This document shows, piece by piece, positions 25,668 to 34,360 of a stretch of DNA of 64,000 bases. The notes under the pieces were generated by a model. That model did no database searches. It was not told where the DNA came from and saw only the letters and a program-made list of their open reading frames with translations. Source of the DNA: Polaromonas sp. 39-63-25. GTDB lineage: Bacteria; Pseudomonadota; Gammaproteobacteria; Burkholderiales; Burkholderiaceae_C. The DNA lies in the NCBI RefSeq assembly GCF_002278925.1, contig NZ_NCJH01000002.1:62001-126000 (forward strand). The letters run 5' to 3'. Position numbers and translations under genes: made by a program. Position 1 is the first letter of the stretch, and every line of letters begins with the position of its first letter.

Positions 25668-26984
25668 TCAGTCCTTGAGTAGTTGTTCCAGTGCCTGCAC
25701 GGTGTTGGCGGCCGCGCCGCGGTGTTGTGCCGAAAACTGCCGGCCGGCGGCCGCGGCGGCTTGCTGCGCGCTCGGCCGGCTCAGCATGGCGCGGGCTGCG
25801 CGCACGGCTTCGGCCATGTCTGAAACACGGCGCGCGGCACCGGCGGCTTCGGCGAGTTCGGCGACTTCGGCAAAGTTGAAGGTGTGCGGCCCCATGATGA
25901 CGGGGCAGCCGCAGGCGGCCGCCTCGATCAGGTTTTGCCCGCCCAGCGGCGCGAAGCTGCCACCCAGCAAAGCCACGTCGCTCATGGCGTAATACAGCGC
26001 CATCTCGCCCAGCGAGTCGCCGAGCCAGACATCGGCCGCTGCCGGCGGCGCACCGTTCCGGCCGGAGCGACGCGACACCGTCAAGCCGTGTTTTTCAACC
26101 AGCGTTTGCACCTCGTCAAAGCGCTGCGGGTGGCGCGGCACGATCAGGATCTGGAAGTCGGCGGCCGGCGGCGGCTCTCCATCTGCTCTCTTTTCAGGAG
26201 CTGCCTGCGCCCGTGTGGAAAGGGCCAGGGCCATTATTTGCTTCAAAAAGTCGTCTTCCTCGCCCTCGCGCGAGCTGGCCAGCATCAACACCGGGCGGCC
26301 CAGCGCCTGGCGCCATTGCCGCCCGAGTTCCTGCTGGGAAGCGTCGGGCGCGGCGTCGAACTTGAGGTTGCCGAACACGCCCTGCACGGGCGCGCCGAGC
26401 GCACGCAGGCGTTCGGCGTCGTTGTCGCTCTGCGCGTACACCGCCGCCAGCGCCGCATAGGCCGGCCGCGACAGCCATGCGATGCGCAGCGCCTGTTGCA
26501 GCGACTTGTCGGACAGCCGCGCGTTGACCAGCACCAGCGGCACGCCGCGCGCCTGCGCGCCGGCCACGGTGTTGGGCCAAACCTCGGTTTCCATCAACAG
26601 TCCCAGGCGCGGCTTGAAGTGTGTGAAAAACCGTGCCACGGCGGCCTGGCTGTCCCAGGGCTGCCAGACCTGCACGTCGCCCGCGCGCAGCAGGCCCGCG
26701 CCCTCCGCCCGGCCGGTGGCGGTGCCGTGGGTCAGCAGGATGCGCAGCCCGGGCCACTGCGCGCGCAGGGCCGCCAGCAAAATGCCCGCGGTGCGGGTTT
26801 CGCCCAGCGACACGGCATGCACCCACACCAGCTCGGAGATGCTTTCAGCAGCTTGCGTGTAATGGCCGAAGCGTTCCTCGATGGCGTCGAGGTAACCCGG
26901 CTCGGCCAGGCCGCGCCTGCGCAGCTTGCGCCGCAAAAAGGGCTGGGCCGCCCACATCAACAGTGAATAAAGCTGGCGGATCAT
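25668..26984 (-). CDS. waaA: Lipid IV(A) 3-deoxy-D-manno-octulosonic acid transferase WaaA
   Basis: 438 residues from the ATG at 26984-26982, which overlaps the waaC stop by one base (TGATG). It adds Kdo to lipid IV(A) at the cytoplasmic face of the inner membrane. The N-terminal membrane-associated segment is MIRQLYSLLMWAAQPF; later WVHAVSLGETRTAGILL, GLLMETEVWPN and LLGGSFAPLGGQNLIEAAACGCP mark the GT30 family. Between SREGEEDDF and FQILIVPRHPQRF lies an extra segment, KQIMALALSTRAQAAPEKRA, that is encoded by a copy of the 55-bp dispersed repeat (26186-26240). Confidence 0.95.
   Translation of the reverse strand: MIRQLYSLLMWAAQPFLRRKLRRRGLAEPGYLDAIEERFGHYTQAAESISELVWVHAVSLGETRTAGILLAALRAQWPGLRILLTHGTATGRAEGAGLLRAGDVQVWQPWDSQAAVARFFTHFKPRLGLLMETEVWPNTVAGAQARGVPLVLVNARLSDKSLQQALRIAWLSRPAYAALAAVYAQSDNDAERLRALGAPVQGVFGNLKFDAAPDASQQELGRQWRQALGRPVLMLASSREGEEDDFLKQIMALALSTRAQAAPEKRADGEPPPAADFQILIVPRHPQRFDEVQTLVEKHGLTVSRRSGRNGAPPAAADVWLGDSLGEMALYYAMSDVALLGGSFAPLGGQNLIEAAACGCPVIMGPHTFNFAEVAELAEAAGAARRVSDMAEAVRAARAMLSRPSAQQAAAAAGRQFSAQHRGAAANTVQALEQLLKD
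26186..26240 (+). repeat. Dispersed double-hairpin repeat, copy D (inside waaA)
   Basis: It reads TTTTCAGGAGCTGCCTGCGC, then CCGTGTGGAAAGGGCCAGGG and CCATTATTTG. It is translated from the opposite strand into WaaA residues of a variable loop before IVPRHPQRF. Confidence 0.65.
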
Positions 26985-28039
26985 CAGGGAAGCGGCGCCC
27001 ATTCGGACACCTGCGCCGGGAGCGGCTGGCAACTGAGCCAGGCGTCCCAGACCGCCTGCACCGACGGTGTGGGCTGGGCAAAAACGCTGAGCTGGCGCGG
27101 AGCACCTGCGCCTGTCGAATCAGGCAGTGGCCCGGTACGCCAGGCGGTGTCGAAGTTGTAGATCTGCACATGCGGCAGGTCGAGCGCGACGGCAATGTGG
27201 CTCAGGCCGCTGTCCACGCCGACGACGCCGGCGCACTGCGCGAGGTGCTGCGTCAGCGCATCGAGCGGAAGGCGGGGCCACACGATGACCTGATCTTCCG
27301 CGCTTCCGGCGTTCAAGCCCGCAGCAATGGCCTGGCTCGTCGCCAGTTCGTCGGCGCTGCCGTGCGGCAAGGCAATGCGGTAACCCTGCGCCATCAACTG
27401 ACGGCCCAGCGTGATCCAGTTTTCCAGCGGCCACTGCTTGTCGGCGCGCGAGGTGCCGTGTACAAATGCTACTGTTTCAGGAGCATCTTGCGCACGTTCC
27501 ATAAGGGCTGAAGGCACTTTTAACCCAAAATCCGGAACCGGCGGCAAGGCGTAGCCCAGGGCGCGCGCGCACAGTTCGCGTCCGCGCTGCATGGCGTGAA
27601 TGTGCGGCGCCATGGCAATCGCCACGTCGGCGACCCAGCGCGTCGGCGCCTCGTAGGCCGAGCCTTCGGTCTGGTTGGCCAGCGCATAACGCTTGCCGCC
27701 CGGCGCCAGCCGCGCCAGGCGCGCCACCACGGCCGATTTGGTCAGGCCCTGCAGGTCGATCACCGCGTCGTACGGCTGGGCCTGCAGTTGTTTTTTGAAA
27801 ATATGCCACTCGGCCCTCGTGGCGGCCGCCAGCGGCGCGTTGCGCCAGCGGCGCAACTCGCAGGGGATCACGTGCTGCACATGACCGCTCACCAGCAGCG
27901 GGGCCAGCAAAGGCGCAAACGCCTGTTCCACCACCCAGTCGATCTGCGCGCCGGGGCGCGCCGCCAGGATGTCCTGCACCACCGGCAAGGTGTGCACCAC
28001 GTCGCCGAGCGACGAGAGTTTGACAAGAAGTATTTTCAC
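26984..28039 (-). CDS. waaC: Lipopolysaccharide heptosyltransferase I (WaaC)
   Basis: 351 residues. It transfers heptose to Kdo2-lipid A. I start at GTG 28039-28037 (VKILLVKLSSLGDVVHTLPVV), and the preceding GTG is equally possible. The GT9 N-terminal motif KLSSLGDVVHTLPVVQDI and the C-terminal GVVGVDSGLSHIAVALDLP are clear. A segment before FVHGTSRADKQWP (ALMERAQDAPETVA) is encoded by a copy of the dispersed repeat. The open frame continues upstream through a different intergenic repeat (28095-28195), which is not thought to be translated. waaC-waaA form an operon. Confidence 0.93.
   Translation of the reverse strand: MKILLVKLSSLGDVVHTLPVVQDILAARPGAQIDWVVEQAFAPLLAPLLVSGHVQHVIPCELRRWRNAPLAAATRAEWHIFKKQLQAQPYDAVIDLQGLTKSAVVARLARLAPGGKRYALANQTEGSAYEAPTRWVADVAIAMAPHIHAMQRGRELCARALGYALPPVPDFGLKVPSALMERAQDAPETVAFVHGTSRADKQWPLENWITLGRQLMAQGYRIALPHGSADELATSQAIAAGLNAGSAEDQVIVWPRLPLDALTQHLAQCAGVVGVDSGLSHIAVALDLPHVQIYNFDTAWRTGPLPDSTGAGAPRQLSVFAQPTPSVQAVWDAWLSCQPLPAQVSEWAPLP
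27463..27523 (+). repeat. Dispersed double-hairpin repeat, copy E (inside waaC)
   Basis: It reads AAATGCTACTGTTTCAGGAG, then CATCTTGCGCACGTTCCATA and AGGGCTGAAGGCACTTTTAA. It encodes, on the other strand, the residues just before FVHGTSRADK in WaaC. Confidence 0.75.
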
Positions 28040-28094
28040 CACGCGCCGGCCGCCCCAAGCAAGACCAGCCCCGAGATTGGCGACTCCCTCTTGA

Positions 28095-28195
28095 CCAGCA
28101 GGGGCCGCGGAACCGGCTTTGCCGGGCCGCAGGCGCAGCGCCCCCTCGGAGGGCAGCGCAGTACGCGAAGCGACAAGCGTGGGGGCATTAGTGAA
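28095..28195 (-). repeat. Conserved-core intergenic repeat, copy 2 of 3
   Basis: Minus strand: TGCCCCCACGCTTGTCGC, then CTCCGAGGGGGCGCTGCGCC and TGCGGCCCGGCAAAGCCGGT up to about 28095. The core is almost identical to copies at 672-850 and 63253-63345. It fills the gap between the phosphomannomutase gene and waaC. Confidence 0.8.
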
Positions 28196-29645
28196 CGGCC
28201 GCCGCGAAGCTGGCATCGGGCTTGACGCTGCGCAGCAGGCCCATCATGTCGGCCTGGATGCGCGCCAGCGCCTCCGGTGTGCGGCCTTCAAAACGCAGCA
28301 CCAGCACCGGCGTGGTGTTGGAGGCGCGAATCAGGCCGAAGCCGTCGGTCCAGTCGATGCGCACGCCGTCTATCGTCGAAATTTTGGCGCCCGCGTTGAC
28401 GGCCTCGCGCAGCGCGCTGCCGCCCGAGGGATCGGGACTGGCCGGCGCAGGACCGGCATCGCGCATGGCCTCCATGGCCAGGGACACCAGAGCCTCCACC
28501 ACCGTGTGCGGCTCGCCCTCGCGGCAGGCCACGTTGAGTTCGGGCGTGCTGAAGCTGGTGGGCAGGGCATTGAGCAGCGCCCCGGCGTCGGGCGCCCGGC
28601 TGACGATTTCCAGCAGGCGGGCGCCGGCGTAGGTGCCGTCGTCAAAACCGAACCAGCGCTCCTTGAAAAAGATGTGGCCACTCATCTCGCCGCCCAGCGG
28701 CGAATTGACTTCCTTCATCTTCGCCTTGATCAGCGAGTGACCGGTGCGGTACATCATGGGCACGCCGCCGGCGGCCTCGATCTCGGGGGCCAGGCGCTGC
28801 GAACATTTCACGTCGAACACGATCGCGCCGCCCGGCGCACGCGATAGCACATCGCGCGCAAACAGCATCATCTGGCGGTCGGGGTAGATGTTGTTGCCGT
28901 CGCGCGTGACGATGCCGAGCCGGTCGCCGTCGCCGTCAAAGGCCAGGCCCAGCTCGGCGTCGCCGGCCTGCAGCACGGTGATCAGGTCCTTGAGGTTTTC
29001 CGGCTTGCTCGGGTCGGGGTGGTGATTCGGAAACGTGCCGTCGACCTCGCTGAACAGCTCGGTCACCTCGCAGCCCAGCGCGCGGAAGATGTCGGGTGCC
29101 GACGCCCCGGCAATGCCGTTGCCGGAGTCGATGACAATTTTCATCGGCCGCGTGAGCTTGATGTCGGCGACGATGCGGTCGCGGTAGGCCGCGAGCACAT
29201 TGACCTGGGTGATTTGCCCCACGCGGGCCGGTGCGGCCCAGCCTTCGGCTTCCATGCTGCGGCGCAGGGCCTGGATGTCCTCGCCATAAATCGCGCGGCC
29301 GGCCAGCACCATCTTGAAACCGTTGTAGTCTTTGGGGTTGTGGCTGCCGGTGATCTGGATGCCGGAGCTGGCCAGCGTGCTGGCCGCGAAATAAAGCATG
29401 GGCGTGGTGGCCATGCCAATATCGACCACATCCACGCCGCTGGCCGCCAGGCCGCGCATCAGCGCCGCGCTCAGGGACGGCCCGCTCAGGCGCCCGTCGC
29501 GCCCCACCGCCACCGTCTGTTCCCCCTGGGCCAGGGCGATGCTGCCGAAAGCCCGGCCCAGGGCCTCGGCAACCGGTTCGTTGACGGTGGAGGGCACCAC
29601 GCCGCGGATGTCGTAAGCCTTGAAAATGGATGCGTCAAGCTGCAT
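28188..29645 (-). CDS. Phosphomannomutase/phosphoglucomutase
   Basis: 485 residues from the ATG at 29645-29643. It interconverts hexose 1- and 6-phosphates for LPS, exopolysaccharide and nucleotide-sugar synthesis. The active-site serine is S101 in ITGSHNPKDYNGFK; the metal loop is LAFDGDGDRLG; the sugar-binding GEMSGHIFF and the C-terminal phosphate loop RASNTTPVLVLRFEG are visible. It is like AlgC/ManB rather than GlmM. It lies upstream of waaC on the same strand with a repeat-filled gap of about 150 bp, in keeping with a shared role in LPS. Confidence 0.93.
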   Translation of the reverse strand: MQLDASIFKAYDIRGVVPSTVNEPVAEALGRAFGSIALAQGEQTVAVGRDGRLSGPSLSAALMRGLAASGVDVVDIGMATTPMLYFAASTLASSGIQITGSHNPKDYNGFKMVLAGRAIYGEDIQALRRSMEAEGWAAPARVGQITQVNVLAAYRDRIVADIKLTRPMKIVIDSGNGIAGASAPDIFRALGCEVTELFSEVDGTFPNHHPDPSKPENLKDLITVLQAGDAELGLAFDGDGDRLGIVTRDGNNIYPDRQMMLFARDVLSRAPGGAIVFDVKCSQRLAPEIEAAGGVPMMYRTGHSLIKAKMKEVNSPLGGEMSGHIFFKERWFGFDDGTYAGARLLEIVSRAPDAGALLNALPTSFSTPELNVACREGEPHTVVEALVSLAMEAMRDAGPAPASPDPSGGSALREAVNAGAKISTIDGVRIDWTDGFGLIRASNTTPVLVLRFEGRTPEALARIQADMMGLLRSVKPDASFAAAVH

Positions 29646-29757
29646 GGGGTAGGCACTCCTGGGGTTGCAAAACAGCGTCGATTGTAGGCGCCGGGGGCGC
29701 GCGGGAGATGTCCGGAAACGGCCAGTCAAAACCCGCCCGGCACGTATCATCAAGCCC

Positions 29758-31257
29758 ATGAACCCGGAAGCCACCCCTCTCGCCGACGACGCCTGCTACC
29801 TCGCGCTCAAAGCGCGGGACGCCCGCTTTGACGGCCGCTTTTTTACGGGTGTTACCTCCACGGGCATTTACTGCCGGCCGGTCTGCAGCGTGAAGACGCC
29901 CAAACGCGAGAACTGCCGCTTCTTCGGCCATGCCGCCCAGGCAGAGAACGCGGGCTTCCGGCCCTGCCTGCGCTGCCGGCCCGAACTGGCGCCACACTCG
30001 GTGGTCTGGTCGATTCAGGACGCCTCCTACATCCTGGCGCACCAGGCGGCGCGCCTATTAGATGAGCCCGAGGCCTGGACGGAAGCTGCACCTTCCGTCG
30101 AACTGCTGGCCGCGAAACTGGGTATCAGCGACCGCCACGTGCGGCGGATCTTCGAGACGCAATTCGGTGTGTCGCCCATGCAGTACCTGCAGACGCGCCG
30201 GCTGCTGACCGCCAAGCAGCTGCTGGCCGACACCGCCCTGCCGGTCACGCAGATTGCGCTGATCAGCGGCTTCGCCAGCGTGCGGCGCTTCAATGCGGCC
30301 TTTGTTGACCACTACGGCCTGAACCCGACGCAGATGCGGCGCCAGGGGGCCAGCTCGCCGGACACCGGCATCACCGTCCGGCTGGGTTACCGGCCGCCGT
30401 ATGACGTGGCCGCGATGACGGGGTTTTTCAGGAAGCGTCAGATCAACGCTATCGAATTTGTAGCTGATGGCCCAGGCAGCATGGGAATAGGGCGCACTTT
30501 TCGTGTGGAAGTCGGCGGCAAGGTGCATGCCGGCTGGATTCACGCCAGCTTCGACGAAAGCCGCTGCCACGTCGCGCTGCGCATCAGCGACTCGCTGCGC
30601 GAGGTGTTGCCGCTGGTGATACGGCGGCTGCGCGCCATGCTGGACCTCGACGCCGACCCGCAGGCCATCAACAGCGTGCTGCACGCCGCTTTTCCGGGCG
30701 GCGACGGCCTGCGCGTGCCCGGTGCGATGGACGGTTATGAACTCGCGGTGCGCGCGGTGCTGGGCCAGCAGATCACGGTGGCGGCCGCGCGCACGCTCGC
30801 GCAGCGCATGGTGGACAAGTTCGGCGAGCCGATAGAAACGCCCTGGCCCGCCCTGACGCGGCTTTTTCCTGCGGCGGCGGTGCTGGCGCAGGCCAGCGGC
30901 GACGCGCTGGGCCAGCTCGGCATTGTCAGGCAGCGGCAGACCGCCATCGTCGGCATTGCCCAGGCCGTGGCCGAAAAGCGCCTGCAACTGCATGGCGGCG
31001 CCGATGTCAACGCCACCATCGCCGCCTTGAAAGCCCTGCGCGGCATTGGCGACTGGACGGCGGAGTACATCGCGATGCGGGCACTGCGCTGGCCCGACGC
31101 CTTCCCGTCCGGCGACGTGGCGCTGCACAAGGCGCTCGGTGTGCAGGGGCTGAAAAACCCGGCCAAGGAAGCCAGGCTCGCCTCGCTGGCCTGGAAGCCC
31201 TGGCGAAGTTATGCCGTCATCCGGGCCTGGAGCGGGGCGATGCAGCCCAGCGGCTGA
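29758..31257 (+). CDS. alkA: Ada-AlkA fusion: DNA-3-methyladenine glycosylase II with Ada regulatory domain
   Basis: 499 residues from the ATG at 29758. The order is an Ada N-domain with four zinc/acceptor cysteines C39, C43, C70 and C73 (GIYCRPVC...RPCLRC), an AraC-type helix-turn-helix (about 95-195), AlkA N-domain, and HhH-GPD glycosylase domain (about 310-480: GYELAVRAVLGQQITV, LRGIGDWTAEYIAMR, with the catalytic Asp in FPSGDVAL). It senses methylphosphotriesters and removes 3-methyladenine. There is no methylguanine-acceptor domain; that activity comes from the ogt gene downstream. Residues around 232-248 (NAIEFVADGPGSMGIG) are encoded by a copy of the dispersed repeat (30447-30502). Confidence 0.93.
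   Translation: MNPEATPLADDACYLALKARDARFDGRFFTGVTSTGIYCRPVCSVKTPKRENCRFFGHAAQAENAGFRPCLRCRPELAPHSVVWSIQDASYILAHQAARLLDEPEAWTEAAPSVELLAAKLGISDRHVRRIFETQFGVSPMQYLQTRRLLTAKQLLADTALPVTQIALISGFASVRRFNAAFVDHYGLNPTQMRRQGASSPDTGITVRLGYRPPYDVAAMTGFFRKRQINAIEFVADGPGSMGIGRTFRVEVGGKVHAGWIHASFDESRCHVALRISDSLREVLPLVIRRLRAMLDLDADPQAINSVLHAAFPGGDGLRVPGAMDGYELAVRAVLGQQITVAAARTLAQRMVDKFGEPIETPWPALTRLFPAAAVLAQASGDALGQLGIVRQRQTAIVGIAQAVAEKRLQLHGGADVNATIAALKALRGIGDWTAEYIAMRALRWPDAFPSGDVALHKALGVQGLKNPAKEARLASLAWKPWRSYAVIRAWSGAMQPSG
30447..30502 (+). repeat. Dispersed double-hairpin repeat, copy F (inside the Ada/AlkA gene)
   Basis: It reads ACGCTATCGAATTTGTAGCT, then GATGGCCCAGGCAGCATGGG and AATAGGGCGCACTTTT. It is translated in frame between the AraC-type and AlkA_N segments. 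Confidence 0.6.
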
Positions 31258-31514
31258 CGGCGCCTGGGATCCATGCGTTCAGGGAATGAATCAGGTGCCT
31301 CGATTTCATTGGACGAAAATGCGCCGTCGCGCGAGGATCCATGGCGAATGATCGAGGTTCTGTTTTTCCTGAATGCCCGCAAGGCGAACGACGTCTGAGA
31401 AGAAAGTTGTTTTGCTACTGAATTTATAGCTGGACACGCCCGCGCTTAAAGGGGAAAAACGCAATAACAGCCTGAATGACAGGCAGAACCCGAAACCATT
31501 CAAAGGTGAACATC
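31258..31514. other. Gap between the Ada/AlkA gene and ogt, holding one repeat copy
   Basis: No gene is supported. A copy of the dispersed repeat lies at 31411-31462, and the ogt ATG at 31515 follows a weak AGGTGAAC. The two repair genes are on the same strand and may be under Ada control, but I see no Ada box. Confidence 0.5.
31411..31462 (+). repeat. Dispersed double-hairpin repeat, copy G
   Basis: It reads TTTTGCTACTGAATTTATAG, then CTGGACACGCCCGCGCTTAA and AGGGGAAAAACGC. It lies upstream of ogt; weaker match in its right half. Confidence 0.55.
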
Positions 31515-32036
31515 ATGAAATTTACCCGCTCCGTCGTTCAAACCACTTTCCAGAGCCCTCTGGGCAAGATGATCATTGCCGCAACCGACAAGGGCCTGGC
31601 CGGGCTCTGGTTCGAGGGCCAGCGCCACCTGCCGCCGGAACTGGTGGACCCTCCGGTCTGGCCCAGCGATCCGGCACATCCCGTTCTCCAGCAGGTGATG
31701 ACCCAACTGACCGAATACTTTACGGGACAGCGCACGCAATTCGATGTGCCACTGGACCTGGCCTATGGCACGGCTTTCCAGCAATCCGTGTGGCAGGCGC
31801 TGCTGAAAATCCCGCAAGGCGGCACCGCCAGTTACGGCGAAGTGGGCCGGCGCATCGGCAAACCGGCTGCCGTGCGCGCCGTGGGCGCCGCCGTGGGCCG
31901 CAACCCGGTCAGCATCATCGTGCCCTGCCATCGCGTGATGGGTGCCAACGGCGCGCTGACCGGTTACGCCGGCGGGCTGGACCGCAAAACCGCCCTGCTC
32001 AAGCTCGAAGGCGTTCTTCAGGAGCACCGGTCTTGA
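31515..32036 (+). CDS. ogt: Methylated-DNA-protein-cysteine methyltransferase (Ogt)
   Basis: 173 residues. It takes the methyl group from O6-methylguanine onto its own cysteine, C138 in the motif IIVPCHRVMGANGALTGYAGG. The helix-turn-helix part is GGTASYGEVGRRIGKPAAVRAVG. It is in a DNA-alkylation repair group with the Ada/AlkA gene 257 bp upstream, completing the functions that the Ada protein lost. Its stop overlaps the next gene. Confidence 0.95.
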   Translation: MKFTRSVVQTTFQSPLGKMIIAATDKGLAGLWFEGQRHLPPELVDPPVWPSDPAHPVLQQVMTQLTEYFTGQRTQFDVPLDLAYGTAFQQSVWQALLKIPQGGTASYGEVGRRIGKPAAVRAVGAAVGRNPVSIIVPCHRVMGANGALTGYAGGLDRKTALLKLEGVLQEHRS

Positions 32037-32956
32037 GTTCAACATCCGCAAGTGCAAGTGCAAGCGCCGGCGCCCGCCCGAAACACTGGGCCATCGACTT
32101 CGTGCTGCTGGCCGCCATCTGGGGCTCGTCCTTCCTGTTCATGCGCATAGGCACGGTCGAGTTCGGCCCGTTGCCCACCGCCGCCGTGCGCGTCGCTATT
32201 GCGGCGGCCTTTTTGCTGCCGCTGGTGCTGCTGCGCGGTCTCGGCACGACCCTGGTGAAAAACTGGCGCCATGTGTTCCTGATCGGCATGTTCAATTCCG
32301 GCATTCCGTTTGCCTGCTTTTCGTTTGCGCTGCTGTCGATCACGACCGGACTGTCGGCCATCCTCAATGCCACCGTGCCCATGTTCGGCGCACTCGTGGC
32401 CTGGCTCTGGCTCAAGGACAAGCCCAACCACTCGCGCCTGCTGGGCCTGGTGGTCGGTTTTGCCGGGGTCGCCATGCTGGCCTGGGACAAGGCCACCTTC
32501 AAGCCCGACGCCTCGGGCGTGGCACCGGGCTGGGCCGTGCTGGCCTGCCTGTTTGCCTGCATTTGTTATGCGCTGTCAGCCAGCTACACCAAGCGTTACC
32601 TGACCGGGCTGCCGCCGCTGGTCACCGCCGCGGGCAGCCAGATCGGCGCCACCCTGGGCCTGGCGCTGCCGGCCCTGTGGCTGTGGCCGGCAAAGATGCC
32701 CGGCAGCAGCGCCTGGCTGGCCCTGCTGGTGGTTGGCGTGTTATGCACCGGCATTGCCTACATCCTGTACTTCCGGCTGATTGCATCCGCCGGCCCGGCG
32801 CGCGCGCTGGCCGTGACGTTTGTGGTGCCGGTGTTTGCCGTGTTTTACGGCGTGCTGTTTCTCGGCGAGGCCGTCACGCTCTGGATGCTGCTGTGCGCGG
32901 TGGTTATCGTCTGCGGTACGGCGCTGTCCACCGGGTTGCTTAAAATCGGGCGATGA
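32033..32956 (+). CDS. EamA/DMT-family transporter
   Basis: 307 residues from a TTG start at 32033, which overlaps the ogt stop by TTGA and follows AGGAG at 32020. A serine/alanine-rich N-terminus (SSTSASASASAGARPKH) precedes ten hydrophobic helices: IDFVLLAAIWGSSFLFMRIG begins the first EamA repeat and LLVVGVLCTGIAYILYF lies in the second. Substrate unknown. The overlap shows co-transcription with ogt; a functional link to repair is not obvious. Confidence 0.85.
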   Translation: MSSTSASASASAGARPKHWAIDFVLLAAIWGSSFLFMRIGTVEFGPLPTAAVRVAIAAAFLLPLVLLRGLGTTLVKNWRHVFLIGMFNSGIPFACFSFALLSITTGLSAILNATVPMFGALVAWLWLKDKPNHSRLLGLVVGFAGVAMLAWDKATFKPDASGVAPGWAVLACLFACICYALSASYTKRYLTGLPPLVTAAGSQIGATLGLALPALWLWPAKMPGSSAWLALLVVGVLCTGIAYILYFRLIASAGPARALAVTFVVPVFAVFYGVLFLGEAVTLWMLLCAVVIVCGTALSTGLLKIGR

Positions 32957-33123
32957 GTTCTGCACGCAAAACCAAGATCAAGCTCAAGATCAAGGTCACC
33001 CGGCCGCGCAACCCGCTGGTCGTGCCGGCCCTGCAGCGCAAGGCGGGAGCGCACCGCAAGTCGCGCTCGGCCGCCCGGCACGCTGACAAAAGAGCCCTCG
33101 ACAAGCAGTTGCGCGAAGAATGA
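32953..33123 (+). CDS. Small basic protein of unknown function
   Basis: 56 residues, overlapping the EamA gene by ATGA. It is very rich in Lys and Arg (SARKTKIKLKIKVTRPRNPL at the N-terminus, then RKAGAHRKSRSAARHADKRA) and looks like a nucleic-acid-binding protein. I believe similar short proteins occur in related genera, but I cannot name a family. The overlap supports translation. Confidence 0.6.
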   Translation: MSSARKTKIKLKIKVTRPRNPLVVPALQRKAGAHRKSRSAARHADKRALDKQLREE

Positions 33124-33144
33124 CCGGCAGGCCCTGGTGCGGGG

Positions 33145-33804
33145 TCAGTGCAGGGAGCCCGCCACCACATTGATGCTGAGCGCCAGGATCAGCATGTTGA
33201 AGGCAAAGGACAACACGGCGTGGACCGTCGTGAGCCGGCGCATCGCGCGCGAGGTCACCTGCACGTCGGACACCTGCGAGGTCATGCCGACCACATGTGC
33301 GTAATACAGAAAATCAAAATAGTCGGGGTCCTGCCCACCAGGAAACAGCAGGCCGGCACCCGCTGGCTGCTTGCGTTTTTCTTCCTGGTAATAGCGGTGC
33401 GCGTAATGAAACGCAAAGATGGCCTGGATGAACAGCCAGGACGCCGCCAGCGCCGCCATCGACAGGGCAATCTGCAGCGTGCGTGCCACGCCCGAGAGCT
33501 CCCGGCTCTGCTGCATCATGAACACAATGGCTGCCACGCAGGTCAGGGTGGCCAGCAGCAGCATCAGGAAAATCACCACGCCGGGCTCGTCCTGCGTCTG
33601 GGCGCGTTCACGGGTGCCTTTCGCGTCAAAAGCCATGGCCAGCCACCAGGCCAGCAAGAGGTAGACGGCCACGCCCACACACCAGCCGAGCAAGCCGCGC
33701 AAGGGCCAGGCCAGCGGCAGCGGCAGCGCTGCCGTGACCAGGCCCGCCGCGAGGCCATACATCAGGCGCTGCGGACCCGTGGTTTCGGAAAAGTGTTTGC
33801 GCAT
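33145..33804 (-). CDS. DUF1345 membrane protein
   Basis: 219 residues with five or six hydrophobic helices (for example LLGWCVGVAVYLLLAWWLAM and VVIFLMLLLATLTCVAAIVFMM), then HYAHRYYQEEKRKQ and PDYFDFLYYAHVVGMTSQVSDV, the DUF1345 signature blocks. Function unknown. The gene is convergent with the small basic gene upstream. Confidence 0.85.
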   Translation of the reverse strand: MRKHFSETTGPQRLMYGLAAGLVTAALPLPLAWPLRGLLGWCVGVAVYLLLAWWLAMAFDAKGTRERAQTQDEPGVVIFLMLLLATLTCVAAIVFMMQQSRELSGVARTLQIALSMAALAASWLFIQAIFAFHYAHRYYQEEKRKQPAGAGLLFPGGQDPDYFDFLYYAHVVGMTSQVSDVQVTSRAMRRLTTVHAVLSFAFNMLILALSINVVAGSLH

Positions 33805-33915
33805 GCGCCCATTGTGATGCCAGCGACAAGCGGCCTCAAGGCTTGAGGGACGCGGCTCACCGGCGCGTTGCGGGAGAAAGCAGGGGCTGGCCGCAAGGGC
33901 CGGAAGGCCGGCGAT

Positions 33916-34170
33916 CTATTTCTTCTTCAGCCCTTCAATCACCAGCGCCGCCTCGATGTCGGCCTCCTGCAGCTTCAGGTTCTGTACCACCAGGTCAAAG
34001 GCAGCGCCCATCATGATGGCGCGGGTGCGTTCGGGGATCTGTTCCCAGTTCTCGGCCAGCTCGTTGATCAGCACTTCGGCCAGTGTGCCCATGTCAAACA
34101 CCCGCCCCTCGGACAGGTCCGCCTGGTCCATCCGCTCATGGAGCAGACGCATGACAAAATCCCGGTTCAT
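33916..34170 (-). CDS. Conserved-looking small protein, unknown
   Basis: 84 residues. A purine-rich AGGGAG stands before the ATG. The protein is helical and acidic (MNRDFVMRLLHERMDQADLS, then LAEVLINELAENWEQIPERT), without signal peptide or membrane segment. I do not recognise the family. Its codon use fits the genome, so it is likely real. Confidence 0.55.
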   Translation of the reverse strand: MNRDFVMRLLHERMDQADLSEGRVFDMGTLAEVLINELAENWEQIPERTRAIMMGAAFDLVVQNLKLQEADIEAALVIEGLKKK

Positions 34171-34360
34171 TTTTTCTCCCTGATGGACGATTCGGCGAAA
34201 AGATCGGCCGCCTGTGTATTTTCGGCAATAACCTGACGAAGGTTACCGCGTCCGCGGGCGCCCTGCGCGCGGCAACCTGGAAAACGCCGACAATGACAGG
34301 TCACAAGGCCGGGCGACGACTCCACCCCGGCCGGTCATCTCCACCGGATCACACATTTCC

